NCBI RefSeq assembly: GCF_000219585.1
Contig: NC_015731.1
Location: forward strand, 930,001 to 994,000
Reading direction: 5' to 3'
From: Nitrosomonas sp. Is79A3
Lineage (GTDB): Bacteria; Pseudomonadota; Gammaproteobacteria; Burkholderiales; Nitrosomonadaceae
Length of the DNA: 64,000 bases
The notes under the pieces are model-generated. The model did not search any database. It was not told the origin of the DNA and saw only the letters and a list, made by a program, of their open reading frames with translations. Of this stretch, positions 8,188 through 17,568 are shown piece after piece. The translations under genes were made by a program, and so were the position numbers. Positions within the stretch are counted from its first letter, which is position 1, and every line of letters starts with the position of its first letter.

Positions 8188-10309
8188 ATTTTTTTTCCAT
8201 ATTTGTGCCGGCTGATTGCGTCTCGGACAATTGTAGTGCTGCGTCTAGGGTATCGAGAAATTCGTTTAGCTTGATGGGTTTTGTGAGGTAACGAAAGAAT
8301 CCGACTTCCAGGCCTCTTACGATATCTCGCGGCATAGCATTGGCACTGAGCGCGATAACCGGTATATGAGCTGTCGTTGGATCTTTGCGCAGAATATTCA
8401 GTGCATGGATCCCGCTAATGCCAGGCAGATTGATGTCCATGAGGATCACATCCGGCAGCGAAGCGCGCGCAATTTCGATACCACGGAGGCCATCTTGAGC
8501 GCTCAGCAAGTGGATATCAGCCCGGCGTTCGAGCAGATTTTCTACTAACAGCAGATTGGCTGGATTATCCTCGACATAGAGTAAGGTGCGTAAAGGCATT
8601 TCAGCTGAAATATTTGCCGGGACAATAGCCAGGGACTGATCGTCATCTCGCGTTATTTGTGGGGCATCCGTCAGAATTAATTCGATCCAGAACACACTGC
8701 CTTTCCCGACAGTGCTTTCCGCCCCAATTGCACCGCCCATTAATTCTACCAACCGCTTGCTGACTACCAGCCCGATGCCCGTGCCTTCCTCTGTGCCGGC
8801 CTCTCGTCCAAGCCGGTTGAATGGCTGGAACAGTTGTGAGAGATTTTCCACGCTCAAGCCTTCTCCAGTATCAGTAATGCTAATGCGGATACGGTCTGCA
8901 GTACTTGCGCTGTTGTAGTTCACTACCACCGTTCCGCCTGCCCTATTGTATTTGATCGAATTAGAAAGCAGGTTAATGAGAATTTGTTTTACTCTTGTCC
9001 GATCCGCCTTGATAAAGTAGGTGCGATCGAACTGAGGAAATCTCAGGGAGATGCCGCTTTTTTGTGCTTGAGGCTCGATCATGGCTTGGCAATCGCTCAT
9101 TACTTCGTTTAGCGACATGGGTTCCAGTGACAACATCAGCTTGCCGGATTCGATCAACGCGAGATCGAGGATTTCGTTGATCAAATCCAGCAAATACCAG
9201 CCAGCCAGGAGAATTTGGTCAATATTGCTCTTCTGGCGGGGGGTAAGCGGCGGTGAACCTGATTCGATCAACTGGGCGAAGCCGAGGATTGCATTAAGCG
9301 GAGAGCGTAACTCATGGCTCATGCTCGACAAGAAATCCGATTTTGCGAGGTTGGCTTTTTCCGCGATAGACTTGGCACTTTCGAGCTTGATATTTGTTTC
9401 ATTCAGAGCCTGATCAAGCAGTATGCGCTCCGTGATATCGCGCGCTGAAGCGAACACACCTTGCAGTTTACGGTCACGGTCGTGAAAAGTCGTTGCATTA
9501 TAAGACACAACCGTTTCTTTGCCGTCTCTGGCGTGTGCAGTTAGCTCATAATTGGTAACCCGATTTTCAGCCAGCACTCGTTTGATGCCTGCTTCAGCTC
9601 GTTCCGGATCGGTAAAATAATTTTTGAACGGTGCACCGATCAGTTCATCCCGCGTGCAGCCAGTGAGCGCTTCCATTTGCTTGTTGACATCCGAAATCAT
9701 GCCGGACGGGTCGGTGGCTATTAGCGCATCAATATTGGATTCGATGAGAGAACGTGTGTAGAAGTGCTGGTCGCGCAAACGTTGATCGAGTTTTTTCTGT
9801 TCCGCCTCGGCTTGTTTCCGCAGTGTATTATCAGTACCAATCAGCAAAAAACCGATGATTTCGTCCTGAGCGTCGCGCAGTGCCGTGACGGAAACTACTC
9901 CTGGGAATCGGCTGTCATCCTTGCGGATAAAGGTAAGTTCGTAAATATCCTCGATACCCCGGGAGGCTTTGAACACGAGTGCCTCAAAGCCCGGAGTGAT
10001 TAGTGTGGAGAGTTCTATGCTTAAAGCCTTGGCACGTGAAATGAGTTCTTTAGGATCAGAAATATCTGCTAGCGTGATTTTGTCTACCACTTCTGCGGCT
10101 GTATAACCCAGCATGCGTTCTGCGCCAACATTAAAAATCTGAATTACACCTTTGGCGTCAGTCGCGATGCTTGAAAAATTGGCGCTATTGAAAATGGCGT
10201 TTTGCAACGCTTTCGTTCTAAGCAAAGTCTCCTGACGCCGCATTTCAGTAGCACCGTCTGTTTTGGCTTCACCATCAAGGGCGATTATATTGATCTCTGT
10301 TTTAAACAA
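8177..10309 (-). CDS. PAS-PAS hybrid sensor histidine kinase
   Basis: A 710-residue, apparently cytoplasmic sensor; no membrane segments are seen. Two PAS/PAC domains (about 40-170 and 180-300) are followed by a HisKA dimerisation domain with the H-box FLSSMSHELRSPLNAILGFA, a HATPase with an N-box and G-boxes (TDTGEGLS, GTGIGLVVSKRL), and a C-terminal receiver domain with Asp in VILMDINLPGISG and Lys in YLTKPIK. The internal receiver implies a phosphorelay, perhaps through a separate Hpt protein. The next gene is a response regulator overlapping by 11 bases. The stimulus is unknown; PAS domains often sense redox state or small ligands. Confidence 0.9.
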   Translation of the reverse strand: MFKTEINIIALDGEAKTDGATEMRRQETLLRTKALQNAIFNSANFSSIATDAKGVIQIFNVGAERMLGYTAAEVVDKITLADISDPKELISRAKALSIELSTLITPGFEALVFKASRGIEDIYELTFIRKDDSRFPGVVSVTALRDAQDEIIGFLLIGTDNTLRKQAEAEQKKLDQRLRDQHFYTRSLIESNIDALIATDPSGMISDVNKQMEALTGCTRDELIGAPFKNYFTDPERAEAGIKRVLAENRVTNYELTAHARDGKETVVSYNATTFHDRDRKLQGVFASARDITERILLDQALNETNIKLESAKSIAEKANLAKSDFLSSMSHELRSPLNAILGFAQLIESGSPPLTPRQKSNIDQILLAGWYLLDLINEILDLALIESGKLMLSLEPMSLNEVMSDCQAMIEPQAQKSGISLRFPQFDRTYFIKADRTRVKQILINLLSNSIKYNRAGGTVVVNYNSASTADRIRISITDTGEGLSVENLSQLFQPFNRLGREAGTEEGTGIGLVVSKRLVELMGGAIGAESTVGKGSVFWIELILTDAPQITRDDDQSLAIVPANISAEMPLRTLLYVEDNPANLLLVENLLERRADIHLLSAQDGLRGIEIARASLPDVILMDINLPGISGIHALNILRKDPTTAHIPVIALSANAMPRDIVRGLEVGFFRYLTKPIKLNEFLDTLDAALQLSETQSAGTNMEKKYDS

Positions 10310-10679
10310 AGCCAGTCTCCGTATAAAACGTACAACTGCACGCGTTCAGATCTTGTGTATTAGAATAAAAAATGAATGCAGGAAAATCGTTAAGAAGTGT
10401 ATTTTTTGAATTACTGTCAATGGACACCTAACATAGCCTGAACGAATTGGTGCTGGCGGTTTAATACTTTGAATGCGCCACCGGCATAGTTTCAACTATA
10501 AGCTAATGTAACATATATATCTTCTGTATGGTTATGTCTGTGCGGTACCTAACATAGATAAGCCATGGGGGAATAAACGTTTTTATCAAAGATTCTAATA
10601 GGAGATGAAACAGTTAGCCTGTTAGTGTATGGACGGGACGGGAACCAAAGGGATCAAGCGCGATTGATATTTTTAATCT
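10310..10679. other. Intergenic region upstream of the hybrid kinase
   Basis: This 370-base AT-rich stretch separates the kinase start from the dnaE stop, both on the minus strand. No coding frame is convincing. It holds an 11-base direct repeat ACCTAACATAG at 10426-10436 and 10547-10557, 121 bases apart, which might be paired operators for the kinase operon. I saw no clear terminator for dnaE. Confidence 0.4.
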
Positions 10680-13600
10680 TCAGTACACAATTTCAATATT
10701 TTTAGTTTTGAAATGCGCAGTTAACGATTGCAGCAAATCGTCGTGCAGAGTTACCCGCCAATCATTCCCCAATTCAAGCTCACCGCTGGCAAAGTCATTG
10801 TGATAGATGACAGCGACCGGGCAGACCGGTTGATTATTGTTACCGGATAAGCCGGGTTTCTGCGTTTGATTGGAGAAGGGTGCCAGCAGCGTTTTGAGGC
10901 TGGAAACTTGGCTGAGTGTCGTGGGATCGCAGTGAATCCTGATTTGTTTGGCAAAGCGCGAGCGTATCCCCGCGAAATCATAGAGCTGCTCGGCGGTGAT
11001 TCTTAATTCTTCGCCTTCTTCGCCATTGTATCCGCGGTTGCTGACTTTCGCTTCGGCGATCAGAAGTTGATCTTCTTTTAACCAGGCGCGATTCGCATCG
11101 AACAATTCGCTGAAAATGACCAATTCAACACGCGCTTTACCATCGTCCAGATTGATCACGCCCATTCTGCCGCGGCGCGTCATTTGCACGCGGATGGAAT
11201 GAATAATTCCGGCGAGTAGTTGCGGTTCGCGGCTTGGATTCAGCCGGTCGAGCCGGGTGCGGATGAATCGTTTTAGCTCTGCGGCGTAGGTATCAAAAGG
11301 ATGTCCGCTAAAATAATAACCCAGGCCGATTTTTTCATGGCGAAGTTTCTCCCGGTCGGACCATGATTCAGCATGAATCAGTTGTGGCTGCATAGGGGAT
11401 TGATCTCCTTCACCACCAAATAAATTGGCCTGACTGGAAGACCGGCTCATTTGCTCGGCGGATTCGATCGCCAGACCGACAGAAGCCAACAGGCTGGCAC
11501 GGTTGGGATTGATGACATCAAACGCGCCAACGCGGATCAGTGATTCCATCACGCGGCGATTAGCGATACGCCGGTCGACACGGCTACAGAAATCGAATAA
11601 ATCGGTAAACGGCCCCGTTTGTTCGCGCACGGCAACGATCGAGCTAATTGCGGATTCCCCGGTGCCTTTTACCGCACCGAGACCGAAGCGGATGGTTTTT
11701 TCATCGGCTGGGATAAAACGGTAGCCGGAACGATTGATATCGGGAGGCAGAATCGTCAAGCCATTGGCGATGGTGTCCTCAACAAAAATATGCACTTTAT
11801 CCGTGTCATCCATATCGGCGGACAAACATGCCGCCATAAATTCAGCCGGGTAGTGCGCTTTCAGATAAGCGGTCTGGAAGGCGATCAGCGCGTAAGCAGC
11901 GGCATGGGATTTGTTAAAGCCGTAACCGGCGAATTTTTCCATCAAGCCAAACAGTTCGGTGGCTTTATCCTTGCTCAGGCCGTTATTCACAGCGCCATTC
12001 ACGAAAATATCGCGCTGTTGTGCCATTTCTTCAACTTTCTTCTTACCCATCGCGCGGCGCAATAAATCGGCGCTGCCGAGACTGTAGCCGCCGATGACTT
12101 GCGCAATCTGCATGACCTGCTCTTGGTAAATCATGATCCCGTACGTTGGACCCAGAATCGGTTCCAGGCGGGGATCGAGATACTCAATCGTTTTTTTGCC
12201 GTGCTTGCGGTCAATAAATTCCGGAATCAAATCCATCGGGCCGGGGCGGTACAACGCAACCAGCGCGATGATGTCTTCAAAACAATCGGGTTTTGCTTTT
12301 TGTAATAAATCGATCATGCCGCGCGATTCAAACTGGAAGATGCCGACCGCGTTGCCTTTTCGCATCAGCGCGTAGGTGCGTTCATCCTCAAGCGGCAGTG
12401 TCTCCAGTGAGAAAGGCCGGGCTGTGGAGTCAATTGCAATAGAAGGCTCACCTTTTTTGCGCGATTGACGGATATAGCCGACGGCGCGATCCAGTGTGGT
12501 CAGCGTGCGTAATCCCAGAAAGTCGAATTTGACCAAACCAACTTTTTCAACATCATCCTTATCCAACTGGCTGACGACCGAATCACCGGATTCCGTACAA
12601 TAGATCGGGCAGAAATCCGTGATTTCTCCAGAAGCGATCAAGACACCGCCGGCATGCATGCCGACGTTGCGTGTAATGCCTTCCAGGCTTTCCGCCAGTT
12701 CGAGCAAATTGCGCACATCTTCTTCCTCCGCGGCGCGCTGATTGAGCTGCGGCTCGAGCTGGCGCGCTTTTTTTAACGTCATGCCGATCTCAAAAGGTAT
12801 CAGTTTGGCGAGCTGATCGACAAAGTTATACGGCAAATCCAGCACCCGGCCGATATCGCGAATCACGGCTTTGGCCGCCATTGTGCCAAACGTGACGATT
12901 TGGGAAACTTTTTCCGTGCCGTAGCGTTGCTTCACGTATTCGATGACCAATTCGCGCCGGTCCTGGCAGAAATCAATGTCAAAATCGGGCATGGAGACGC
13001 GTTCCGGATTCAGAAAGCGCTCAAACAGCAGATCGTAGCGCAATGGATCAAGATCGGTGATTCCCAATGAATAAGCCACTAATGAACCGGCCCCGGAGCC
13101 GCGCCCGGGACCGACCGGAACATCGTTGTGCTTGGCCCAGTTGATAAAATCGGCAACGATCAAGAAATAACCGGCAAACCCCATCTGAATAATAGTATTC
13201 ACTTCAAACTCAAGGCGCGATTGATACTTGGACATTTTACCATTGTGCACGGCTTCATCAGGAAACAGGCTGGCCATACGCTGTATCAGGCCGGCTGCGG
13301 CCTGGTCGCGCAGATATTGTTCCAGGCTCTCATTGTTGGGCGTCGGAAACAACGGCAGCCGGTTGATACCCAGTTCCAATACCAGATTGCAGCGCTTGGC
13401 AATTTCGATTGTATTCGCCAGTGCGCTGGGAATATCGGCAAACAATTGGGTTATCTCGGCTTGTGTTTTGAAATATTGCTGTTCTGTAAAATATCTCGGA
13501 CGGCGCTTGTCATCCAAGGTATGACCTTCTGCGATACAAACCCGCGCTTCATGGGCGCGGTAATCTTCAGGGTTCAGAAATTGTACTGCCTGCGTGGCAA

Positions 13601-14201
13601 CGACAGGCAGATTGAATTTTTTGGCCAATACCAGCGATTGCTGAACCAGCATGGCTTCATTGGCATGACCATCCCGCTGGATTTCAATATAGAAACGATC
13701 AGGAAACAAATCAGCCCATTTTTGCGTCTGAATTTCCGCTTGTTGCAGATTATTTTGTAAAATGGACAATCCGATATCGCCAAAGCGGGCGCCTGATAAA
13801 GCGATGAGTCCCCGCGTGCCCGATTCATTCGAATGTAACCACGATTCTTTGATCTCGGCTCTGCCATGATGTTGATTTTCCCGGTAGGCGCGTGATAACA
13901 GGCGGGATAGCAGCAAATAACCGGCGTGCGATTGGCATAGCAGCAAAAGCCGGATTGGCTTGTTGCGATCGGATTCGTTGGTGATCCAGACATCACACCC
14001 GAGAATCGGTTTAATGCCATTTTTATAGGCAGTTTGGTAAAATTTGACCAGACCAAAAAGATTGGAAAGATCAGTCAACGCCAATGCGGGCATTTGATCG
14101 GCCACTGCTTTGGCAACCACCTCGGGAATACGGACCGTGCTATCCAGAATGGAGTATTCGCTGTGTAATCGCAAATGGATAAAAGCAGGGCTGGTTGGCA
14201 T
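10680..14201 (-). CDS. dnaE: DNA polymerase III alpha subunit
   Basis: The replicative polymerase catalytic subunit, 1173 residues (E. coli 1160). The N-terminal PHP domain opens with FIHLRLHSEYSILDSTVRIP. The polymerase core contains GPGRGSGAGSLVAYSLGITD and the metal-binding PDFDIDFCQDRR (around residue 405). The C-terminal part has the OB-fold region and beta-clamp-binding tail. No 3'-5' exonuclease domain is present, as expected for the DnaE type that uses a separate DnaQ. Identification is certain from these motifs and the length. Confidence 0.98.
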   Translation of the reverse strand: MPTSPAFIHLRLHSEYSILDSTVRIPEVVAKAVADQMPALALTDLSNLFGLVKFYQTAYKNGIKPILGCDVWITNESDRNKPIRLLLLCQSHAGYLLLSRLLSRAYRENQHHGRAEIKESWLHSNESGTRGLIALSGARFGDIGLSILQNNLQQAEIQTQKWADLFPDRFYIEIQRDGHANEAMLVQQSLVLAKKFNLPVVATQAVQFLNPEDYRAHEARVCIAEGHTLDDKRRPRYFTEQQYFKTQAEITQLFADIPSALANTIEIAKRCNLVLELGINRLPLFPTPNNESLEQYLRDQAAAGLIQRMASLFPDEAVHNGKMSKYQSRLEFEVNTIIQMGFAGYFLIVADFINWAKHNDVPVGPGRGSGAGSLVAYSLGITDLDPLRYDLLFERFLNPERVSMPDFDIDFCQDRRELVIEYVKQRYGTEKVSQIVTFGTMAAKAVIRDIGRVLDLPYNFVDQLAKLIPFEIGMTLKKARQLEPQLNQRAAEEEDVRNLLELAESLEGITRNVGMHAGGVLIASGEITDFCPIYCTESGDSVVSQLDKDDVEKVGLVKFDFLGLRTLTTLDRAVGYIRQSRKKGEPSIAIDSTARPFSLETLPLEDERTYALMRKGNAVGIFQFESRGMIDLLQKAKPDCFEDIIALVALYRPGPMDLIPEFIDRKHGKKTIEYLDPRLEPILGPTYGIMIYQEQVMQIAQVIGGYSLGSADLLRRAMGKKKVEEMAQQRDIFVNGAVNNGLSKDKATELFGLMEKFAGYGFNKSHAAAYALIAFQTAYLKAHYPAEFMAACLSADMDDTDKVHIFVEDTIANGLTILPPDINRSGYRFIPADEKTIRFGLGAVKGTGESAISSIVAVREQTGPFTDLFDFCSRVDRRIANRRVMESLIRVGAFDVINPNRASLLASVGLAIESAEQMSRSSSQANLFGGEGDQSPMQPQLIHAESWSDREKLRHEKIGLGYYFSGHPFDTYAAELKRFIRTRLDRLNPSREPQLLAGIIHSIRVQMTRRGRMGVINLDDGKARVELVIFSELFDANRAWLKEDQLLIAEAKVSNRGYNGEEGEELRITAEQLYDFAGIRSRFAKQIRIHCDPTTLSQVSSLKTLLAPFSNQTQKPGLSGNNNQPVCPVAVIYHNDFASGELELGNDWRVTLHDDLLQSLTAHFKTKNIEIVY

Positions 14202-14292
14202 GAAGTTACAATTCGAGTCTGAGGTGACACGGAAATTTATACAATCGAGCGCTATTCTACATTATGTTGAATTCAGCAGAACTTTTTAAAAT

Positions 14293-15312
14293 TTAGGGTC
14301 GTTCGCGCTCAGTCTGCTGGCATTGGTAGTGAAAGAAACTGAGTATCTTTTGTGGCAGCCAATTTAATTTTCCTGGAAACGGGCCTTGCATGAATCCGAC
14401 GTGGCCGCCTTGCTCCGGAAATTCCAAAGTGACAGCGGGGGATACCGCTTGTTGAGATGGCAGCACCGAAGCTGGCATGAACGGATCATTCTGCGCATTG
14501 ATCAACAAAGTGGGGACTTTGATAAGTCCGAGCCATTGTTTGCTGCTTGATTGCCGCCAATAGTCATCGGTATCGCGAAAACCATGCAAGGGCGCCGTGA
14601 CCAGATTGTCAAAATCATAAATCGATGCGCATTTTTTGAGCGCTTGGGCATCAAATAAGCCGGGAAACTCTTCCAGTTTATCAAACGCTTTGGTTTTGAG
14701 TGTTGTCAGAAAATGACGGGTATACACTTGATTGAACCCGGTATCCAAAGCTGAACCGGCAGCCGCCAGATCAAGCGGAACGGATACCGCTGCAACGCCT
14801 GCCACGAGTTCTTTTGCTTGTTCCCCTTTTTCGCCCAGCCATTTCAATAGCGCATTGCCGCCCAACGAGACGCCCATCACATAAACCGGTTGTGCCACGC
14901 GTGCTGCCTGCATTTGATTGATAACACGCCGCAGCATCCAGTCGATTTCAGCGGAATCACCGGCGTGATAGGCGCGAGACAAGCGGTTGGGCACCCCGGA
15001 ACATCCGCGAAAATGAATAACGGCACTGCGCCAGTGGTAAGTTCTCAAGCTATTAATCATACTCAAAACATAGTGACTGGATGATCCGCCTTCGAGGCCG
15101 TGGAAGAATATCACTAAAGGCAAATCGGCAGATCCGTCTGTCCAGTCCACATCGATAAAATCCCCATCGTCAAGTTCCCAGCGTTCACGCCGGTACTTGA
15201 ACAATTGCGCTGGCTTACTGAAATAGGGATAGAGTGTTTGTATATTCCCGCCGGGCAACCAGGATGGCGCTGTATAACGTTCTGTGTATAAAGGTATTAC
15301 GCTTTCAGACAT
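14293..15312 (-). CDS. YheT-family alpha/beta hydrolase
   Basis: A 339-residue alpha/beta-hydrolase of the COG0429/YheT family. The nucleophile elbow is GVSLGG with Ser at residue 149, the oxyanion-loop HGLEGGSSSHY is at about 71-81, and the likely acid and histidine are in NAQNDPFMP (about 275) and EQGGHVGFMQG (about 303). No signal peptide is seen. The physiological substrate is not known for the family. It lies 91 bases upstream of dnaE on the same strand and is preceded by a terminator, so it starts its own unit. Confidence 0.88.
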   Translation of the reverse strand: MSESVIPLYTERYTAPSWLPGGNIQTLYPYFSKPAQLFKYRRERWELDDGDFIDVDWTDGSADLPLVIFFHGLEGGSSSHYVLSMINSLRTYHWRSAVIHFRGCSGVPNRLSRAYHAGDSAEIDWMLRRVINQMQAARVAQPVYVMGVSLGGNALLKWLGEKGEQAKELVAGVAAVSVPLDLAAAGSALDTGFNQVYTRHFLTTLKTKAFDKLEEFPGLFDAQALKKCASIYDFDNLVTAPLHGFRDTDDYWRQSSSKQWLGLIKVPTLLINAQNDPFMPASVLPSQQAVSPAVTLEFPEQGGHVGFMQGPFPGKLNWLPQKILSFFHYQCQQTERERP

Positions 15313-15398
15313 ATTTGCTATTTTTCACTCAGATATCCGGGTTATTTTTTGTATTCAATTGCAGATAATAGACTAACACTTGTGTGGATTCTAATATA

Positions 15399-15429
15399 AA
15401 AATGGCCAGCTTTTGTTGCTGGCCATTTT
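15399..15429 (-). terminator. Rho-independent terminator after the chemoreceptor gene
   Basis: A perfect 12-base inverted repeat (AAAATGGCCAGC / GCTGGCCATTTT) around a 7-base loop. On the minus strand the stem is followed by a T-rich run. It lies 44 bases past the chemoreceptor stop and so separates it from the YheT-like gene. The flanking A and T tracts would also allow it to work on the plus strand. Confidence 0.85.
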
Positions 15430-15472
15430 AATTGAAATTTAAGGTGTATCAAAGAATGGTTATGATCCCTTA

Positions 15473-17206
15473 CTAATTTTCACTCCATTGATTACTGTTA
15501 TCACCGACAGCAATTTTACTTCTTTTCTTTAAATGACTGTTGCCATTGTGAAGATTGCTTCTTTCCGTGAATCCGGTTCTTTTGTCAGTCAACTGAACTA
15601 CGGTTGCTGGATGTTTTGCAGTATTCTGTGCCACATTGAATATGGAAATGGCACCGACTAACTCATGTGCCTGTTGTTCCAACGAAGCGGCGGCAGCGGC
15701 TGCCTGTTCTACCAACGCTGCATTCTGTTGTGTGACTTCATCCATTTGTGTTACCGCTTGATTGACTTGTTCGATACCGGTGCTTTGTTCTTTGGAGGCT
15801 GACGTAATGTCTGACATGATTTCAGTCACATGTTTAATGGACCCGACGATTTCATCCATTGTTTTGCCCGCCCGATTAACCAACGCGGTGCCCTCATCAA
15901 CCTTTTGTACGGAATCATCAATCAGTGTTTTAATTTCCTTAGCTGCTGTTGCGCTGCGTTGCGCGAGGTTACGGACTTCTGTCGCTACGACCGCAAATCC
16001 GCGGCCTTGCTCGCCGGCGCGCGCTGCTTCAACGGCCGCATTGAGTGCCAGAATATTTGTTTGGAAGGCAATGCCATCAATGACATTAATGATGTCTGCG
16101 ATCTTTTTTGAGCTTTCACTGATCGATGACATCGTGGTAACAACTTCCTTCATCATGATTCCACCTTTGGCGGTAATATCGCTGGCTGTCAAGGCGAGTT
16201 GATTAGCACTGATTGAGCTATCCGTGTTCTGACGCACGGCCGCAGTTAATTCTTCCATGCTGGAAGCCGTTTCTTCCAGCGAAGACGCCTGTTCTTCTGT
16301 GCGTTGTGATAAATCCAGATTGCCGGAAGCAATTTCACTCGTTGCTTGGCTAACGGATAGAGCATTTTTCTGTACATCCAGCACTGTGGCTCTCAGGTTG
16401 ACTCCCATCTGAGTGAGGGCTTTTAATAATTGACCAAATTCATCGCTGCGATTAATGGAGAATTTATGCGTCAGATCGCCAGATGCAAGGATATTTGCAA
16501 CATCAATCGCTTGATTTAACGGAGTCAATGTATTTTTTACCATACTAAAAGCAAGATAGAACATCACAGCAACGCCGGTTAAAGTTATTCCGGCAATCAT
16601 GCTACTCAGTGATGCGGGAATCTGGGCTTGTGTAAGGCTCCACCAGCCAATACTACCGGCGGTCAATAAAAATACAGCAGGAATGGCCATGAAAAGGGCG
16701 ATTCGTTTACTTAGGGTCATTTTAAAAAGCGCAGAAAATTTTCCTATCAAGTCGGTACGCACCACCTGACCTTTTTCGATCCTCAAGTTGGGTGCTTTAC
16801 CATCCAGGATTTTTCGATAAATCGGCGCAACTTGCTCGATTGCTGCGCGAGGTGCTTTGGTGCGAACTGATAAATAACCAGTGATTTTTCCATTCTCCAG
16901 CAAAGGGGTTGCATTTGCAGTGATCCAGTAGAAATCGCCATTCTTGCGGCGATTCTTAACCAATCCTGTCCAGGGTAAGCCCTGTTTCAATGTGTTCCAT
17001 AAATCCTCAAATGCTTCAGGCGGTACATCCGGGTGACGTACAATATTATGCGCTTTGCCGATCAATTCTTCTTCGCAGAAACCGCTGACTTCAATAAATG
17101 TCGGATTAACATAAGTGATTCTTCCCTTCGTATCGGTGGTTGATACGATTAACGTATCGTCCTCAATGGGATACTCTGTATTGGTGACCGGAAGATTTAC
17201 TCTCAT
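15473..17206 (-). CDS. Aer-like methyl-accepting chemotaxis protein
   Basis: A 577-residue membrane chemoreceptor. The N-terminal PAS domain (about 20-115, with [20 protein letters not shown]) resembles the FAD-binding PAS of Aer, suggesting energy or oxygen taxis. Two hydrophobic segments follow (about 170-191 and 197-218), with almost no periplasmic loop, then a HAMP domain and a long signalling coiled coil. The hairpin tip [20 protein letters not shown] identifies the MCP domain. The start has a good Shine-Dalgarno (AAGGATAAGAG). There are no che genes nearby. Confidence 0.93.
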   Translation of the reverse strand: MRVNLPVTNTEYPIEDDTLIVSTTDTKGRITYVNPTFIEVSGFCEEELIGKAHNIVRHPDVPPEAFEDLWNTLKQGLPWTGLVKNRRKNGDFYWITANATPLLENGKITGYLSVRTKAPRAAIEQVAPIYRKILDGKAPNLRIEKGQVVRTDLIGKFSALFKMTLSKRIALFMAIPAVFLLTAGSIGWWSLTQAQIPASLSSMIAGITLTGVAVMFYLAFSMVKNTLTPLNQAIDVANILASGDLTHKFSINRSDEFGQLLKALTQMGVNLRATVLDVQKNALSVSQATSEIASGNLDLSQRTEEQASSLEETASSMEELTAAVRQNTDSSISANQLALTASDITAKGGIMMKEVVTTMSSISESSKKIADIINVIDGIAFQTNILALNAAVEAARAGEQGRGFAVVATEVRNLAQRSATAAKEIKTLIDDSVQKVDEGTALVNRAGKTMDEIVGSIKHVTEIMSDITSASKEQSTGIEQVNQAVTQMDEVTQQNAALVEQAAAAAASLEQQAHELVGAISIFNVAQNTAKHPATVVQLTDKRTGFTERSNLHNGNSHLKKRSKIAVGDNSNQWSEN

Positions 17207-17568
17207 CTCTTATCCTTTAATAGTTTGTCAGAATTGGAGTTGAGTTTTACGGCATTGAAGTAATTATGTTTTGTCGGTGATTTCTTATTTAAATCTAAGA
17301 AACCATGCCTGTAAGTTGTGGGAATTATCTTGTTGCGATTGTGACGGAAACCTGTGTGAATTTCAATTTTAGCTCGCAATGTTGGCCCTCACGGAATCAA
17401 AAGGAAGAACAATCAGAATATTCCTATGGTTTTTAACATTTCAGACAGATACTATTGAAGATACAATTTATTTTGACATAGGCAACAGAATCGAAAGAGG
17501 CAGCTAGCTATTCAGGCATCCATGAGAAACAGATACATAGACAGACGTGATTTTCGATTAAAAGCAAT
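17207..17568. other. Divergent intergenic region, chemoreceptor / kinase
   Basis: These 362 bases must carry the promoters of the minus-strand chemoreceptor and the plus-strand sensor-kinase cluster. No convincing open frame is present. I looked for a flagellar sigma-28 promoter upstream of the chemoreceptor and found no good match. Confidence 0.4.

Noticed and set aside
11619-13760. Long open frames on the plus strand within dnaE
   Set aside because: They are antisense to a certain gene and show no protein family.
17207-17300. Flagellar sigma-28 promoter for the chemoreceptor
   Set aside because: I looked for TAAAG-N-GCCGATAA on the minus strand and found only a poor partial match.
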